Shown: piece by piece, positions 41,468 through 50,276 of the stretch
How positions within the stretch are numbered: position 1 is the first letter of the stretch
Layout: each line of letters opens with the position of its first letter
Assembly (NCBI RefSeq): GCF_000243095.1
Contig: NZ_AHJE01000048.1
Span: forward strand, 62,001-126,000
Direction: 5' to 3'
Length of the DNA stretch: 64,000 nt
Origin: Cupriavidus basilensis OR16
Lineage (GTDB): Bacteria; Pseudomonadota; Gammaproteobacteria; Burkholderiales; Burkholderiaceae
Notes under the pieces: generated by a model
Seen by the model: only the letters and a program-made list of their open reading frames with translations
Databases searched by the model: none
Told to the model about the DNA's origin: nothing
Position numbers and translations under genes: made by a program

Positions 41468-42271
41468 ATGGAAAAGTTCGTCCGTATCGAGCATGTCGGG
41501 CAGACCTTCAAGACCAAGAAAGGCCCGTTCGTGGCCCTGCGCGATGTCAACCTGACCATCGCCAGCGGCGAGTTCATTACGCTGATCGGCCACTCTGGCT
41601 GCGGCAAGTCCACCTTGCTCAACCTGTTGGCCGGGCTGGACCGGCCCAGCGCCGGCGCGCTGATCTGCGCCGAGCGCGAGATCGCCGGCCCCGGCCCGGA
41701 TCGGGCGGTGGTGTTCCAGAACCATTCGCTGCTGCCCTGGCTGACCTGTTTCGAGAACGTCTATCTTGGCGTGGAGCGCGTGTTCGGCGGCAGCGAGAGC
41801 AAGGCGCGGCTGAAGGCCCGCACGCACGACACGCTGGCCATGGTTGGACTGACCCACGCCGAAGCCAAGTATCCGCAGGAAATCTCGGGCGGCATGAAGC
41901 AGCGCGTGGGCATCGCCCGGGCGCTGGCCATGGAGCCCAAGGTGCTGCTGATGGACGAGCCCTTCGGCGCGCTGGATGCGCTCACCCGCGCGCACCTGCA
42001 GGACGAGCTGATCAAGATCGTGGCGAAGACCCGCAGCACGGTGGTGATGGTGACCCACGACGTCGATGAGGCGGTGCTGCTGGCCGACCGCATCGTCATG
42101 ATGACCAACGGCCCCGCAGCCACCATCGGCGAAGTGCTGAAGGTGGACCTGCCCCGGCCGCGCGAGCGCATGGCGCTGGCCGAGGATAAGGACTACCACG
42201 CATGCCGCACGGCGGTGCTGGACTTCCTGTACCGCAAGCAGCGCAATCCAGCGCTGAAGGAAGCCGCCTGA
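41468..42271 (+). CDS. nrtC: Nitrate ABC transporter ATP-binding protein
   Basis: This ABC ATPase energises nitrate uptake. The 267-residue product has Walker A GHSGCGKST (about 41-49), the Q-loop VFQNHSLLPWLTC, signature ISGGMKQRVGIARAL, Walker B VLLMDEPFGALD and the switch His in VTHDVDEAV. It is of the short NrtD/TauB type rather than the NrtC fusion with a binding domain, so nrtD would be an equally fair name. The start follows AAGGAGAACCTC, a strong ribosome-binding site. It is intact, unlike nrtA and nrtB before it. Confidence 0.9.
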   Translation: MEKFVRIEHVGQTFKTKKGPFVALRDVNLTIASGEFITLIGHSGCGKSTLLNLLAGLDRPSAGALICAEREIAGPGPDRAVVFQNHSLLPWLTCFENVYLGVERVFGGSESKARLKARTHDTLAMVGLTHAEAKYPQEISGGMKQRVGIARALAMEPKVLLMDEPFGALDALTRAHLQDELIKIVAKTRSTVVMVTHDVDEAVLLADRIVMMTNGPAATIGEVLKVDLPRPRERMALAEDKDYHACRTAVLDFLYRKQRNPALKEAA

Positions 42272-42376
42272 GCGGGTGGGATGACGGGCCGGCGCGCCCC
42301 CGCTCAGGCGGCAGTCATGGGCATGGCCAGCCCGCTCCGCTATCATGGACTTCAAACCACACAGCCCCAACCCGCC

Positions 42377-43396
42377 ATGACCACCACGCCCACCTCCCCG
42401 GCCGCCCCCGCCGCCCCTGCTTTCGCTGCCGCGAAGTACATCAAGGAAATCGGCCGGGGCGTCAATGGTGCCCGCGCCCTGCCGCGCGAGGACGCCCAGG
42501 CGCTGTTCGACGCCATGCTGGCGGGCCGCGTGGCCGATATCGAGTTGGGCGCGGTACTGATGGCCTATCGCATCAAGGGCGAGGCCCCGCATGAACTGGC
42601 CGGCATGCTCGATGCAGCGCACGCGCATTGCCTGCCGCTGGCCGGCCCGGCGGAAGGCATCGTGGTGTCCATCCCCAGCTACAACGGCGCGCGCAAGCAG
42701 CCCAACCTGGTGCCGCTGCTGGCGCTGCTGCTGGCGCGCGAGGGCATTCCGGTGCTGGTGCACGGCTCCCGCCAGTTCAACGGGCGCGTCACCAGCATTT
42801 CGCTGTTCGAGGCGCTGGGCATCGCACCTTGTGGCTCCGTGGCGCAGGCCGAAACGCAGTTGCGCAGCAAGGACGGCCAGCCCGGCCCGCTGGCCGTGCT
42901 GCCGATCGACGTGCTATCGCCGGCGCTGGCCCGGATGCTGGACAGGCGCATGCAGATCGGCTTGCGCAATTCCGCGCATACGGTGGTCAAGATGCTGCAG
43001 CCGGTGGGTGCGCATTCCCCGGCCGAGGCGCTGCGGCTGTATAGCTACACCCACCCCGAGTACCGCGAAACCCTGACCGATTACTTCTCGCGCGAGCCCG
43101 CCAATGTGCTGCTTGCGCGTGGCACCGAAGGCGAGGTGGTGGCGGACGCGCGGCGCAACGGACGCATCGACTGGCTGCACGACGGGCATCAACGCACGTT
43201 AGTCGACCCGACATCGGGCTCCATCGTTGAAGTGCCGGAATTGCCGCCCGGCAGCGATGTGGACCAGACCGCGGCCTGGATCCGCCTCGTGCTGGACGGC
43301 AAGGCGCCTGTGCCTGCGCCGATTGCCGTACAGATCGACGCCATCCGCGACTGCCTGCAGCAAGGCACGCGCGTGGCTTGGGCCAGCCCGGTCTGA
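42377..43396 (+). CDS. ybiB: DNA-binding protein YbiB (TrpD2 family)
   Basis: YbiB resembles anthranilate phosphoribosyltransferase in fold but binds nucleic acid and not PRPP; in E. coli it is LexA-regulated. The 339-residue product has the helical N-terminal domain (YIKEIGRGVNGARALPREDAQ, with LGAVLMAYRIKGE) and the phosphorylase-like core (VVSIPSYNGARKQPNLVPLLALLLA, GIPVLVHGSRQFNGRVTS, HTVVKMLQPVG). The catalytic GTGG motif of TrpD is absent, as expected. No LexA box was seen. It follows nrtC by 105 bases. Confidence 0.88.
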   Translation: MTTTPTSPAAPAAPAFAAAKYIKEIGRGVNGARALPREDAQALFDAMLAGRVADIELGAVLMAYRIKGEAPHELAGMLDAAHAHCLPLAGPAEGIVVSIPSYNGARKQPNLVPLLALLLAREGIPVLVHGSRQFNGRVTSISLFEALGIAPCGSVAQAETQLRSKDGQPGPLAVLPIDVLSPALARMLDRRMQIGLRNSAHTVVKMLQPVGAHSPAEALRLYSYTHPEYRETLTDYFSREPANVLLARGTEGEVVADARRNGRIDWLHDGHQRTLVDPTSGSIVEVPELPPGSDVDQTAAWIRLVLDGKAPVPAPIAVQIDAIRDCLQQGTRVAWASPV

Positions 43397-43423
43397 GCGT
43401 GGCCCGGCAGCAAGCAGGCGCCC

Positions 43424-44181
43424 TTAGCGCTTGCGCTGTGGCAGCGGAATGCGGTCGCTCTCGTCCGGCACGCGTGGGAACTGGTCATCCTCCCAGCGCT
43501 GGGCAGCCGTTTCGATCGCTTCCTTCGTGCTGGCCACGAAACAGGCAACACTTCGCCATCCAGCGCGATGCTGCCATCGACCGGGTAGATGCCGCGTTCG
43601 GCATGCTCCGCAGGTATCTCGAGGCTGGCACCCGCCTCGAGCTCGATCGCCACGTAGAGCGTACGGCTAAACACCTTCACCGGCGCCTCAGCGCCAAACG
43701 CATCGCCCGCGATCACCGTCATCCGTACCCCGGGGCGCTCCAGCTTGGGCAACGTCGCGGCGGGATGGTGATGGAAGGATGGCTCGACGTTCTCGTGCTC
43801 CTTGGGCAGCGCCACCCAGGTCTGGATCCCGTGCAGGCGCGGCCCGGCATCGCGGGCAGCCTGGGGCGAGCGCTCCGAGTGTGCAATGCCGCTGCCAGCC
43901 GTCATCCAGTTCACGTCGCCCGGCCTGATGACCTGCTTGCTGCCCAGGCTGTCGTGGTGAAGGATCTCGCCCTCGAACAGGTAGGTGACCGTGGCCAGGC
44001 CGATGTGGGGATGCGGACGCACATCGGCGCCTTCACCCGGCAGCATGGCCACCGGTCCCATATGGTCGAAGAAGATGAACGGGCCGACTGTCTGGGTGGC
44101 TGCGGCGGGCAGCAGGCGGCTCACGGCAAAGTCGCCGAGGTCCCGTGTATGCGGCTTGAGCAAGTGTTCGATTGCAGACAT
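43424..44181 (-). pseudogene. Pirin family protein, frameshifted
   Basis: Pirins are cupin-fold metal proteins; some oxidise quercetin and some act as regulators. The N-terminal part starts MSAIEHLLKPHTRDLGDFAV. The metal site PHPHIGLATVTYLFEGEILHHDS and the motif WMTAGSGIAHSE are intact. The C-terminal cupin begins normally (IYPVDGSIALDGEVLP). At about 43542 some 35 residues are missing and the frame changes; the expected ending VASTKEAIETAAQRWEDDQF runs in the other frame to a stop at 43424. It is divergent from rpoH. Confidence 0.85.
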
Positions 44182-44427
44182 GAATATTCCTCGGTTCGGT
44201 CGATGCTGGCAGCCAGCGCAAATGAGAAGAGTGTAGCTGCTAGCGAAACACAGCATCTCATTTGGCGATAGAACCGGTAGGGGTGCGTGCCCTCTAATCC
44301 TTGTCGGATCACTCGCGCCCCCGTGTGAGATAGTGGCATCGCCACATCCGGCAAGATGTCGGATTAAAACACTATGTAGAAGCACCACTCGATTATCAGG
44401 AACTATCAACCCTATTGCCACTCCAAC

Positions 44428-44457
44428 TTAGCAGTCCCCCGGCTTGAGTGCTAATAT
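44428..44457 (+). promoter_or_regulatory. CIRCE-like operator overlapping the rpoH promoter
   Basis: TTAGCAGTC, nine bases, GAGTGCTAA (44428-44454) matches the HrcA operator TTAGCACTC-N9-GAGTGCTAA at 17 of 18 arm positions, with exact spacing. TAATAT at 44452-44457 is a good -10 box, with TTAGCA 18 bases upstream as a weak -35. The rest of the spacer 44182-44538 shows no gene. The transcript would start near 44464. Confidence 0.78.
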
Positions 44458-44538
44458 GTGTTGCAATGCAGTGCGAGACCCCAAAAAGGGGCCACGCACG
44501 CGGGCAACCCACCCGCCGGATGCGAAAGGAGCAATCGA

Positions 44539-45468
44539 GTGAACGCGGTCCTATCTGCTGACCAAACCCAAATGACCAACCGTCTGCCCACGGTGCCGCA
44601 AGGCGCCGGTACATTTGCGCTGACCTTTCCCGGAACGCTGGGAAATATCGACAGCTATATCCAGGCTGTCCACCGTATTCCCCTGCTCACCCCCGAGGAA
44701 GAGCAGCGGCTCGCGCGCGAGCTGCGCGAGCACGACTCCGTGGACGCCGCGCGCCGCATGGTGCTGTCGCACCTGCGCCTGGTGGTGTCGATCGCCCGCC
44801 AGTATCTCGGCTACGGCCTGCCCCACGCGGACCTGATCCAGGAAGGCAATATCGGCCTGATGAAGGCCGTGAAGCGTTTCGACCCGGACCAGGGCGTGCG
44901 CCTGGTGTCGTATGCGATGCACTGGATCAAGGCTGAGATCCACGAATACGTGCTGAAGAACTGGCGCATGGTCAAGGTGGCGACCACCAAGGCCCAGCGC
45001 AAGCTGTTCTTCAACCTGCGCAGCCACAAGCAGGGTGCCCACACCTTCACGCCGGAACAGATCGACGCGGTTGCGCGCGAGCTGAACGTCAAGCCGGAAG
45101 AAGTGATGGAGATGGAAACCCGCCTGTCGGGCGGCGACCTGGCACTCGAAGGGCAGATCGACGATGGCGAGGAGGATTTCGCGCCCATCGCCTACCTGGC
45201 CGACAACCACAACGAGCCCACCCGCGTGATCGAGGCCCAGCGCCACGACCGCCTGCAGGTGCAAGGCCTGGAAGAAGCGCTGTCCAAGCTCGACGACCGT
45301 AGCCGCCGCATCATCGAAGCGCGCTGGCTGCAGGTCAACGACGACGGCTCGGGTGGCTCCACGCTGCATGAACTGGCTGACGAATTCGGCGTTTCCGCCG
45401 AACGCATCCGCCAGATCGAAACCGCGGCGATGAAGAAGATGAAGGGTGCGCTGCAGGCCTTTGCCTGA
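44539..45468 (+). CDS. rpoH: RNA polymerase heat-shock sigma factor RpoH
   Basis: RpoH (sigma-32) directs transcription of chaperone and protease genes. The 309-residue product begins at GTG (VNAVLSADQTQMTN), eight bases after AAAGGA. Region 2 includes HLRLVVSIARQYLGYGLPHADLIQEGNIGLMKAV, split here as HLRLVVSIARQYLGYG and ADLIQEGNIGLMKAV. The RpoH box QRKLFFNLR is at 153-161, and region 4.2 with the helix-turn-helix (LHELADEFGVSAERIRQIE) ends the protein. Its upstream region carries a CIRCE-like operator. The 75-base leader can form two hairpins before the ribosome-binding site. Confidence 0.95.
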   Translation: MNAVLSADQTQMTNRLPTVPQGAGTFALTFPGTLGNIDSYIQAVHRIPLLTPEEEQRLARELREHDSVDAARRMVLSHLRLVVSIARQYLGYGLPHADLIQEGNIGLMKAVKRFDPDQGVRLVSYAMHWIKAEIHEYVLKNWRMVKVATTKAQRKLFFNLRSHKQGAHTFTPEQIDAVARELNVKPEEVMEMETRLSGGDLALEGQIDDGEEDFAPIAYLADNHNEPTRVIEAQRHDRLQVQGLEEALSKLDDRSRRIIEARWLQVNDDGSGGSTLHELADEFGVSAERIRQIETAAMKKMKGALQAFA

Positions 45469-45498
45469 AGCTATGCGCTATAAAGCGCGCCAGAAATG

Positions 45499-45537
45499 AA
45501 CAGGGCCGGTCTCGCGACCGGCCCTGTTTTGTTTTGT
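45499..45537. terminator. Intrinsic terminator between rpoH and sco
   Basis: AACAGGGCCGGT pairs with ACCGGCCCTGTT, followed by TTGTTTTG. It lies between convergent genes. Confidence 0.85.
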
Positions 45538-45570
45538 CCGCCGGCTGTGCACCGGCATCTCAACGCGAAA

Positions 45571-46197
45571 TCAGGACAACAGCTGCTTGAGGTCGTGCAC
45601 GATCGGCTCCGGCCCCTGCCCATGGCGGATGAACAGCCGCAGCTTGCCGCTCGGATCGAACACATAGCTGCCCGCCGAGTGGTCCATGGTGTAGTTGTTC
45701 GGCGAAGTGCCCGGCACTTTGGCGTAGAACACCTTGAAGTCCTTGGCGACCTTCTGCAGCGCGGCATCGTCGGCCGGGCGCATGCCCAGGAAGCGCGGAT
45801 CAAAGGCCGGCACGTATTGCGCCAGCAGCGCCTGGGTATCGCGCTCCGGGTCGACCGTGACAAACAGCACCTGCACCTTGTCGGCATCCGGCCCCAATTG
45901 CTCCATCACCGCCTTGAGCTCGGCCATGGTGGTCGGGCAGACATCCGGGCAATGCGTATAGCCGAAGAACATCACCACCGCCTTGCCCTTGAAGTCGCCG
46001 ATCGAGCGCACCTTGCCGTTGTGGTCGGTGAGGACGAAGTCCTTGCCGAATTCACTGCCGCCGGTGATGTCGACATTCTTGAAGGACGCCTTCTGCTGGC
46101 CGCATGCCGCCAGCAGCAGCGCGCACAGGGCCAGCAGGCAAAACCGGCGGAAGGTCGCGAAGGTGGGGAGGAGGCCTGAAGGAAAGTGGTTTGGCAT
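45571..46197 (-). CDS. SCO1/SenC copper chaperone lipoprotein
   Basis: SCO proteins deliver copper to, or reduce, the CuA site of cytochrome oxidase subunit II. The 208-residue product has a lipoprotein signal (CLLALCALLLAAC, lipobox Cys at about 32). The thioredoxin fold follows with the copper motif CPDVC (Cys83, Cys87) and the distal His in NYTMDHSAGSYVFDP. It is the last gene of the oxidase cluster in the minus direction, after ctaB. Intact. Confidence 0.93.
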   Translation of the reverse strand: MPNHFPSGLLPTFATFRRFCLLALCALLLAACGQQKASFKNVDITGGSEFGKDFVLTDHNGKVRSIGDFKGKAVVMFFGYTHCPDVCPTTMAELKAVMEQLGPDADKVQVLFVTVDPERDTQALLAQYVPAFDPRFLGMRPADDAALQKVAKDFKVFYAKVPGTSPNNYTMDHSAGSYVFDPSGKLRLFIRHGQGPEPIVHDLKQLLS

Positions 46198-46352
46198 GCG
46201 AGTTCGGGTGTTGTTGGCCGGCCGGCGCCACCCAGCGATCCAGCGATCCAGGATGAGCCAGGCGCGGCAAGGTCACATTGGCAGATGAGTCGCAGTATCG
46301 CCGATCGGGGCGGCCATGCGCGCACGCCGCGACAAGATGTCGCAAGGCCCGT

Positions 46353-47288
46353 TCAGGCCTGCGGCAAGAACTTGAAATAGTGATCGACCAGCAGCGCGGC
46401 GAACAGCAGCGACAGGTACAGGATCGAGAAGCGGAAGGTGCGTTGGGCCAATGCGTCCGAGTAGTTGCGATACATCTTCCACGAGTAGGCGAGGAAACCG
46501 CCACCCAGGATCAGCGCGGCCGCCAGGTAGATGTAACCGCACATGCCGTAGACAAACGGCAGCAGCGTCGCCGCGATCATGATCAGCGTGTACAGCAGGA
46601 TGTGCAGCAGCGTGAAACGCTCGCCATGGGTCACCGGCAGCATCGGCAGGCCCGACTTGGCGTAGTCGGCGCGGCGATACAGGGCCAGGGCCCAGAAGTG
46701 CGGTGGAGTCCACGTGAAGATGATCAGCACCAGAAACCAGGCTTCCGCCGGCAGGTCGCCCGCGACCGCGGCCCAGCCAAGCGCCGGCGGCATCGCGCCG
46801 GACAGGCCGCCGATCACGATGTTCTGCGGCGTGGCCGGCTTGAGCAGGATGGTGTACACAACGGCGTAGCCGACGAAGGTGGCCACGGTCAGCCACATGG
46901 TCAGGTCGTTGGTGTAGACGTGCAGCAGCCACATCCCCGCCCCGCCCAGCACCGCGGAAAACACCAGCGTCTGGATGGTGGTGATCTCGCCGGTGGCCGA
47001 CGGGCGCCACGCGGTGCGGCGCATCAGCGCATCGACCTTCTGCTCGACCAGGCAGTTAATGGCGAACGCGGCGCCTGCCAGCAGCCAGATGCCGGCGGCG
47101 CCCCCGATCAGCACGGGCCACGGGACCATGCCGGGGGTGGCCAGGAACATGCCGATGATGGCGCAGAAGACGGCAAGCTGCGTCACCCGCGGCTTGGTCA
47201 GGGCGGCGTATTGGCGGACCAGGTGGCGAACCCGTCCGAGGGGATGTGTGTGGGTAGCGGTAACCACTGGGGAGTTCTTGTCTTTCAT
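46353..47288 (-). CDS. ctaB: Protoheme IX farnesyltransferase
   Basis: CtaB (CyoE/COX10) makes heme O from protoheme for the oxidase. The 311-residue product is a UbiA-family membrane prenyltransferase with about nine helices. The first Asp-rich-type motif region is [20 protein letters not shown], and the second is around [17 protein letters not shown]. Length fits the family. The start overlaps the ctaA stop by four bases, so heme O and heme A synthases are coupled. Confidence 0.95.
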   Translation of the reverse strand: MKDKNSPVVTATHTHPLGRVRHLVRQYAALTKPRVTQLAVFCAIIGMFLATPGMVPWPVLIGGAAGIWLLAGAAFAINCLVEQKVDALMRRTAWRPSATGEITTIQTLVFSAVLGGAGMWLLHVYTNDLTMWLTVATFVGYAVVYTILLKPATPQNIVIGGLSGAMPPALGWAAVAGDLPAEAWFLVLIIFTWTPPHFWALALYRRADYAKSGLPMLPVTHGERFTLLHILLYTLIMIAATLLPFVYGMCGYIYLAAALILGGGFLAYSWKMYRNYSDALAQRTFRFSILYLSLLFAALLVDHYFKFLPQA

Positions 47289-48388
47289 GTGGCGCGCGCG
47301 GCGGCCGGCACGTCGGTAGCAATGTCAGCGGACCGGGCCGCGAGCCCTATATTGTAATTGAGGCGAACCAGGAGCAGCAGCAAGACCGCCGCCCCACCGT
47401 TATGCGCCACCGCGGCGCCCAGCGGCCAGTCGAACACGATGTTCGACAGGCCGGTGGCCAGTTGCAGCGCGAGGAAGCCCAGCAGCCAGCCGGCGCTGCG
47501 CGCAAGGCCGCCAAGGCGGCGCGCCCGCAGCCCGAACCAGGCCAGGAAGGCCAGCACGACGAAGGCGAAGCCGCGATGCACCCAATGGATCGCCACCAGG
47601 GCGGAGTGCGGGATGTAATCGCCATCGGCGGTCATGCCGAGCTGGCGCCACAGCGTGAAGCCATGGTGGAAGTCCATGTCCGGCACGAGTTGGCCGTTGC
47701 ACAGCGGGAAGTCGGTGCAAGCCAGTACCGCATAGTTAGTGCTCACCCAGCCGCCAAGGAATATCTGCAGTACCAGCAAGGCCAGCGCGAAGCGCGCCGG
47801 CCAGCGCAGCCCGGCCGCCTGCGGCGCCACCCGCAACGGTGGATCGTTGCGCGAGCCCAGCCAGATCAACGCTGCCAGCAGGCTCATGCCGAGCATCAGG
47901 TGCGTGACCACGATGATGGGCTGCAGCTTGAGCGTGACCGTAAAGGCCCCGAACGCGCCCTGCACGCACACCAGCAGCAGCACCCCGGTGGCGAACCAGG
48001 GCGACTGCCTGAGTTCGCGCCGCTTGACCCAGGCCAGCACCATCAGCGTGATGATCAGCACGCCGACCGCCATGGCGAAGTAGCGGTGCACCATCTCGAT
48101 CCACGCCTTGGTGATGGTCACGGGCCCGCTGGGCAAGGCGGTCTCGGCGGCACGGATAGGCTCCTGCGCCGCGTGCGGGTTGGAGTGGCCATAGCAGCCC
48201 GGCCAGTCGGGGCAGCCCAGGCCGGAATCCGTCAGCCGCGTGAAGCTGCCGAACATGATCAGGTCCAGCGTCAGGAAGGCGGTGATCCAGACCAGCTTGC
48301 GGTACTTGTTGCGGTCCCCTTTGACCAGCACGTAGCTCAGGGGGAACAGCGCGATCAGGACGCCGATGATGGCGAGTTGGAGCAGCAT
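47285..48388 (-). CDS. ctaA: Heme A synthase
   Basis: CtaA (COX15) oxidises heme O to heme A. The 367-residue product has eight predicted helices with His ligands in [21 protein letters not shown] and [11 protein letters not shown], and the conserved [21 protein letters not shown] in the first periplasmic loop. The cysteine pairs in that loop and in [12 protein letters not shown] are typical of type 2 enzymes. Intact; coupled to ctaB. Confidence 0.95.
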   Translation of the reverse strand: MLLQLAIIGVLIALFPLSYVLVKGDRNKYRKLVWITAFLTLDLIMFGSFTRLTDSGLGCPDWPGCYGHSNPHAAQEPIRAAETALPSGPVTITKAWIEMVHRYFAMAVGVLIITLMVLAWVKRRELRQSPWFATGVLLLVCVQGAFGAFTVTLKLQPIIVVTHLMLGMSLLAALIWLGSRNDPPLRVAPQAAGLRWPARFALALLVLQIFLGGWVSTNYAVLACTDFPLCNGQLVPDMDFHHGFTLWRQLGMTADGDYIPHSALVAIHWVHRGFAFVVLAFLAWFGLRARRLGGLARSAGWLLGFLALQLATGLSNIVFDWPLGAAVAHNGGAAVLLLLLVRLNYNIGLAARSADIATDVPAAARAT

Positions 48389-48395
48389 GCGCGCC

Positions 48396-49052
48396 TTACC
48401 CGATGTGGGAGTACTTGAGCAGCTTCTTCAGGTCGGAACTCATCTTCTTGGGGTCCGGCTCCTTGGGGAAGCGCATCATCAGGTTGCCCAGCGGGTCGAT
48501 CAGGAACAGGCTGTCCTCGATCCGGGCACTCGGCTCCGCCGGCAGCCATTTCTGCATGGCCTCGCGGTTGGCGCGCAGGAAGCGCACGCCGGCATAGGGC
48601 TCGTTGTAGGCGGCCGACAGTCGGGAATCGATCTGGCCTTCATCGCTGATCAGCCACACCGGCACGATGCGCTCGCGGTCCTGGCCCTGCCCCGCGCGGA
48701 TCTGGCGGATGGTGAACAGCTTCTTGGCGCAGGCTTCGTCGCACGCCGCGCCATCCGCGGTCACCAGCAGCCACTTGCCCTTGAAACTATCCAGCGGCAC
48801 GGACTCGGCGCGCTCGTTGCCGACCTGTATCGCGGGCATGGGGCGCTGCGGCTCGATCAGCGTGCCGTAGTTGGTGGAGCCGCCCGCCGGCTTGAATACG
48901 TAGTACGTCAGGTAGGAAGCGATCACAGGCGAAGCGCACACCAGCAGGAGCAGCAGCATCTGGATGCGGCCGCGACGGGTGCGGGCGTCGATGCGCGAGT
49001 CTTGCGGCGCGGCGCGGGCGGCCTGGGCCGAAGCGGGATCTGGTTGTTGCAT
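48396..49052 (-). CDS. Membrane-anchored SCO-like protein of the oxidase cluster
   Basis: The 218-residue product has one transmembrane segment near the N-terminus (MLLLLLVCASPVIASYLTYYVF, in two hydrophobic parts) and a periplasmic domain that resembles the SCO/thioredoxin fold: GKWLLVTADGAACDEACAKK with a C-x3-C pair in the place of the SCO copper motif. The C-terminal DSLFLIDPLGNLMMRFP also fits. It always lies between ctaA and surf1 in this genus as far as I know, so a role in oxidase assembly is likely but unproven. It ends 7 bases before ctaA begins. Confidence 0.75.
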   Translation of the reverse strand: MQQPDPASAQAARAAPQDSRIDARTRRGRIQMLLLLLVCASPVIASYLTYYVFKPAGGSTNYGTLIEPQRPMPAIQVGNERAESVPLDSFKGKWLLVTADGAACDEACAKKLFTIRQIRAGQGQDRERIVPVWLISDEGQIDSRLSAAYNEPYAGVRFLRANREAMQKWLPAEPSARIEDSLFLIDPLGNLMMRFPKEPDPKKMSSDLKKLLKYSHIG

Positions 49053-49159
49053 AGCGTTTCGTCTGTCTGTCGTTAGGGGCGGCTGCGCTCATCTGACTGC
49101 AACGCGCCGCTGTGGTTCGCGGGTGGTGCAAGTGCCGCCTGCCAGGGCGGCCAGGTAAC

Positions 49160-49892
49160 TCAGGCCGCCATGCGGGCGGCGCGCCGCCAGCTCAGCGCCA
49201 CCAGCAGCACCAGGGTCAGCGCCGCCAGCCCGAACCACTGGAAGGCATAGCCATAGTGGCGATCGGCACCGATGTCCGCTGGCGCCCAGTCGCGCGCCAG
49301 CCCGTCGCCGTTGTCGTTGCGCTGCTCCAGCACAAAGGGCTGCAAGGGCACGCCGAGTTCCCTGGCGTAGGCGGCGAGGTCCACATTCTGGCGGATCTTC
49401 TGGCCGGCCTCGGCGTTGGCGCCCTGGCCCAGGCTGAAGACCCTGGGCACGGTCGCCAGCGCGGTACCGTCCACGTCCACCTCGCCTGCCGGGGTCGGGA
49501 ACGGCGCGATATGCGTGCGATCCTGTCAGCCAGCCGCGCAGCACCAGCACCGCCGGGGTGGAAGGCTCGCCCCCGGCCACCCGCAACGCCGTGAGCACCA
49601 TGAATCCGGCACGGCTATCGGTCCCGTTGCCGTGGGGGCGATTGTCCAGCAAAACCGTATGCGCCGCATCGAAGCGGCCACGCACGTGCACGCGCCGCTC
49701 CGCCACCACACCATCCACAAGGCCGAGCCCGATCTCCAGCGCCGGCTGGGACGCCAGTGCCTCGAGGCGCGCGGCCCGCGCCACTTTTTCATGGGCCCGG
49801 TTGAGCTGCCAGTTGCCTAGGGCGCAAGTACCGGCGATCACCACTAGGGCGGCGATGGTAGGCAGCGGGCTAAGTGCGCGCCAGAGCTTCAC
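49160..49892 (-). pseudogene. SURF1 family oxidase assembly protein, frameshifted
   Basis: SURF1 proteins help insert heme a3 into subunit I. The N-terminal part starts at GTG (VKLWRALSPLPTIAALVV) with a first transmembrane helix and GNWQLNRAHEKVARAARL. The central motif GRFDAAHTVLLDNRPHG and VLVLRGWL are normal. At about 49525 the frame changes after a small deletion; the other frame continues VDVDGTALATVPRVFSLG and ends with the second helix (FQWFGLAALTLVLLVALSW) at 49160. Both frames together give a near full-length protein. The region lies in the oxidase operon. Confidence 0.85.
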
Positions 49893-49988
49893 GAGTGATC
49901 TCCCTGGCTTCTCCCGAGGGCGTTGCCAGGCGCGCCGATGCGATAATGGCACTTTATTCCTAGCAGACCCCGCGCTTGCGGGCCCGCC

Positions 49989-50198
49989 ATGCGCATCGTC
50001 ATCCTCATCGCGTTCTTCCTCATCATCGGTAGCCTGGCCTCCGCCCTGTTCTTCATGATGCGCGACCGCGGCAGGACGCCAAACATGATGCGTTCGCTGA
50101 TGTTCCGGGTCGGCTTCTCGGTGGCCCTGTTCGTCTTCATCCTGTTTTCGCACTGGATGGGATGGATACAGAGCACGGGCATCCGCATGGCGCCCTGA
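49989..50198 (+). CDS. Twin transmembrane protein (DUF2909)
   Basis: The 69-residue product has two transmembrane helices (about residues 2-22 and 42-62) with a short basic loop DRGRTPNMMRS. It matches the DUF2909 twin-transmembrane family that sits inside the cytochrome oxidase cluster of many betaproteobacteria. It is on the opposite strand to the oxidase genes, between surf1 and ctaE. Function is unknown; an oxidase-related role is suggested by position only. Confidence 0.82.
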   Translation: MRIVILIAFFLIIGSLASALFFMMRDRGRTPNMMRSLMFRVGFSVALFVFILFSHWMGWIQSTGIRMAP

Positions 50199-50276
50199 AG
50201 CCGTGGCGCTTCCGGCGCCCCTTGGTTGCGTCAGGTTCAAACCACAAAAAAACGGCGGGCACTGCAACCGGGTGTC

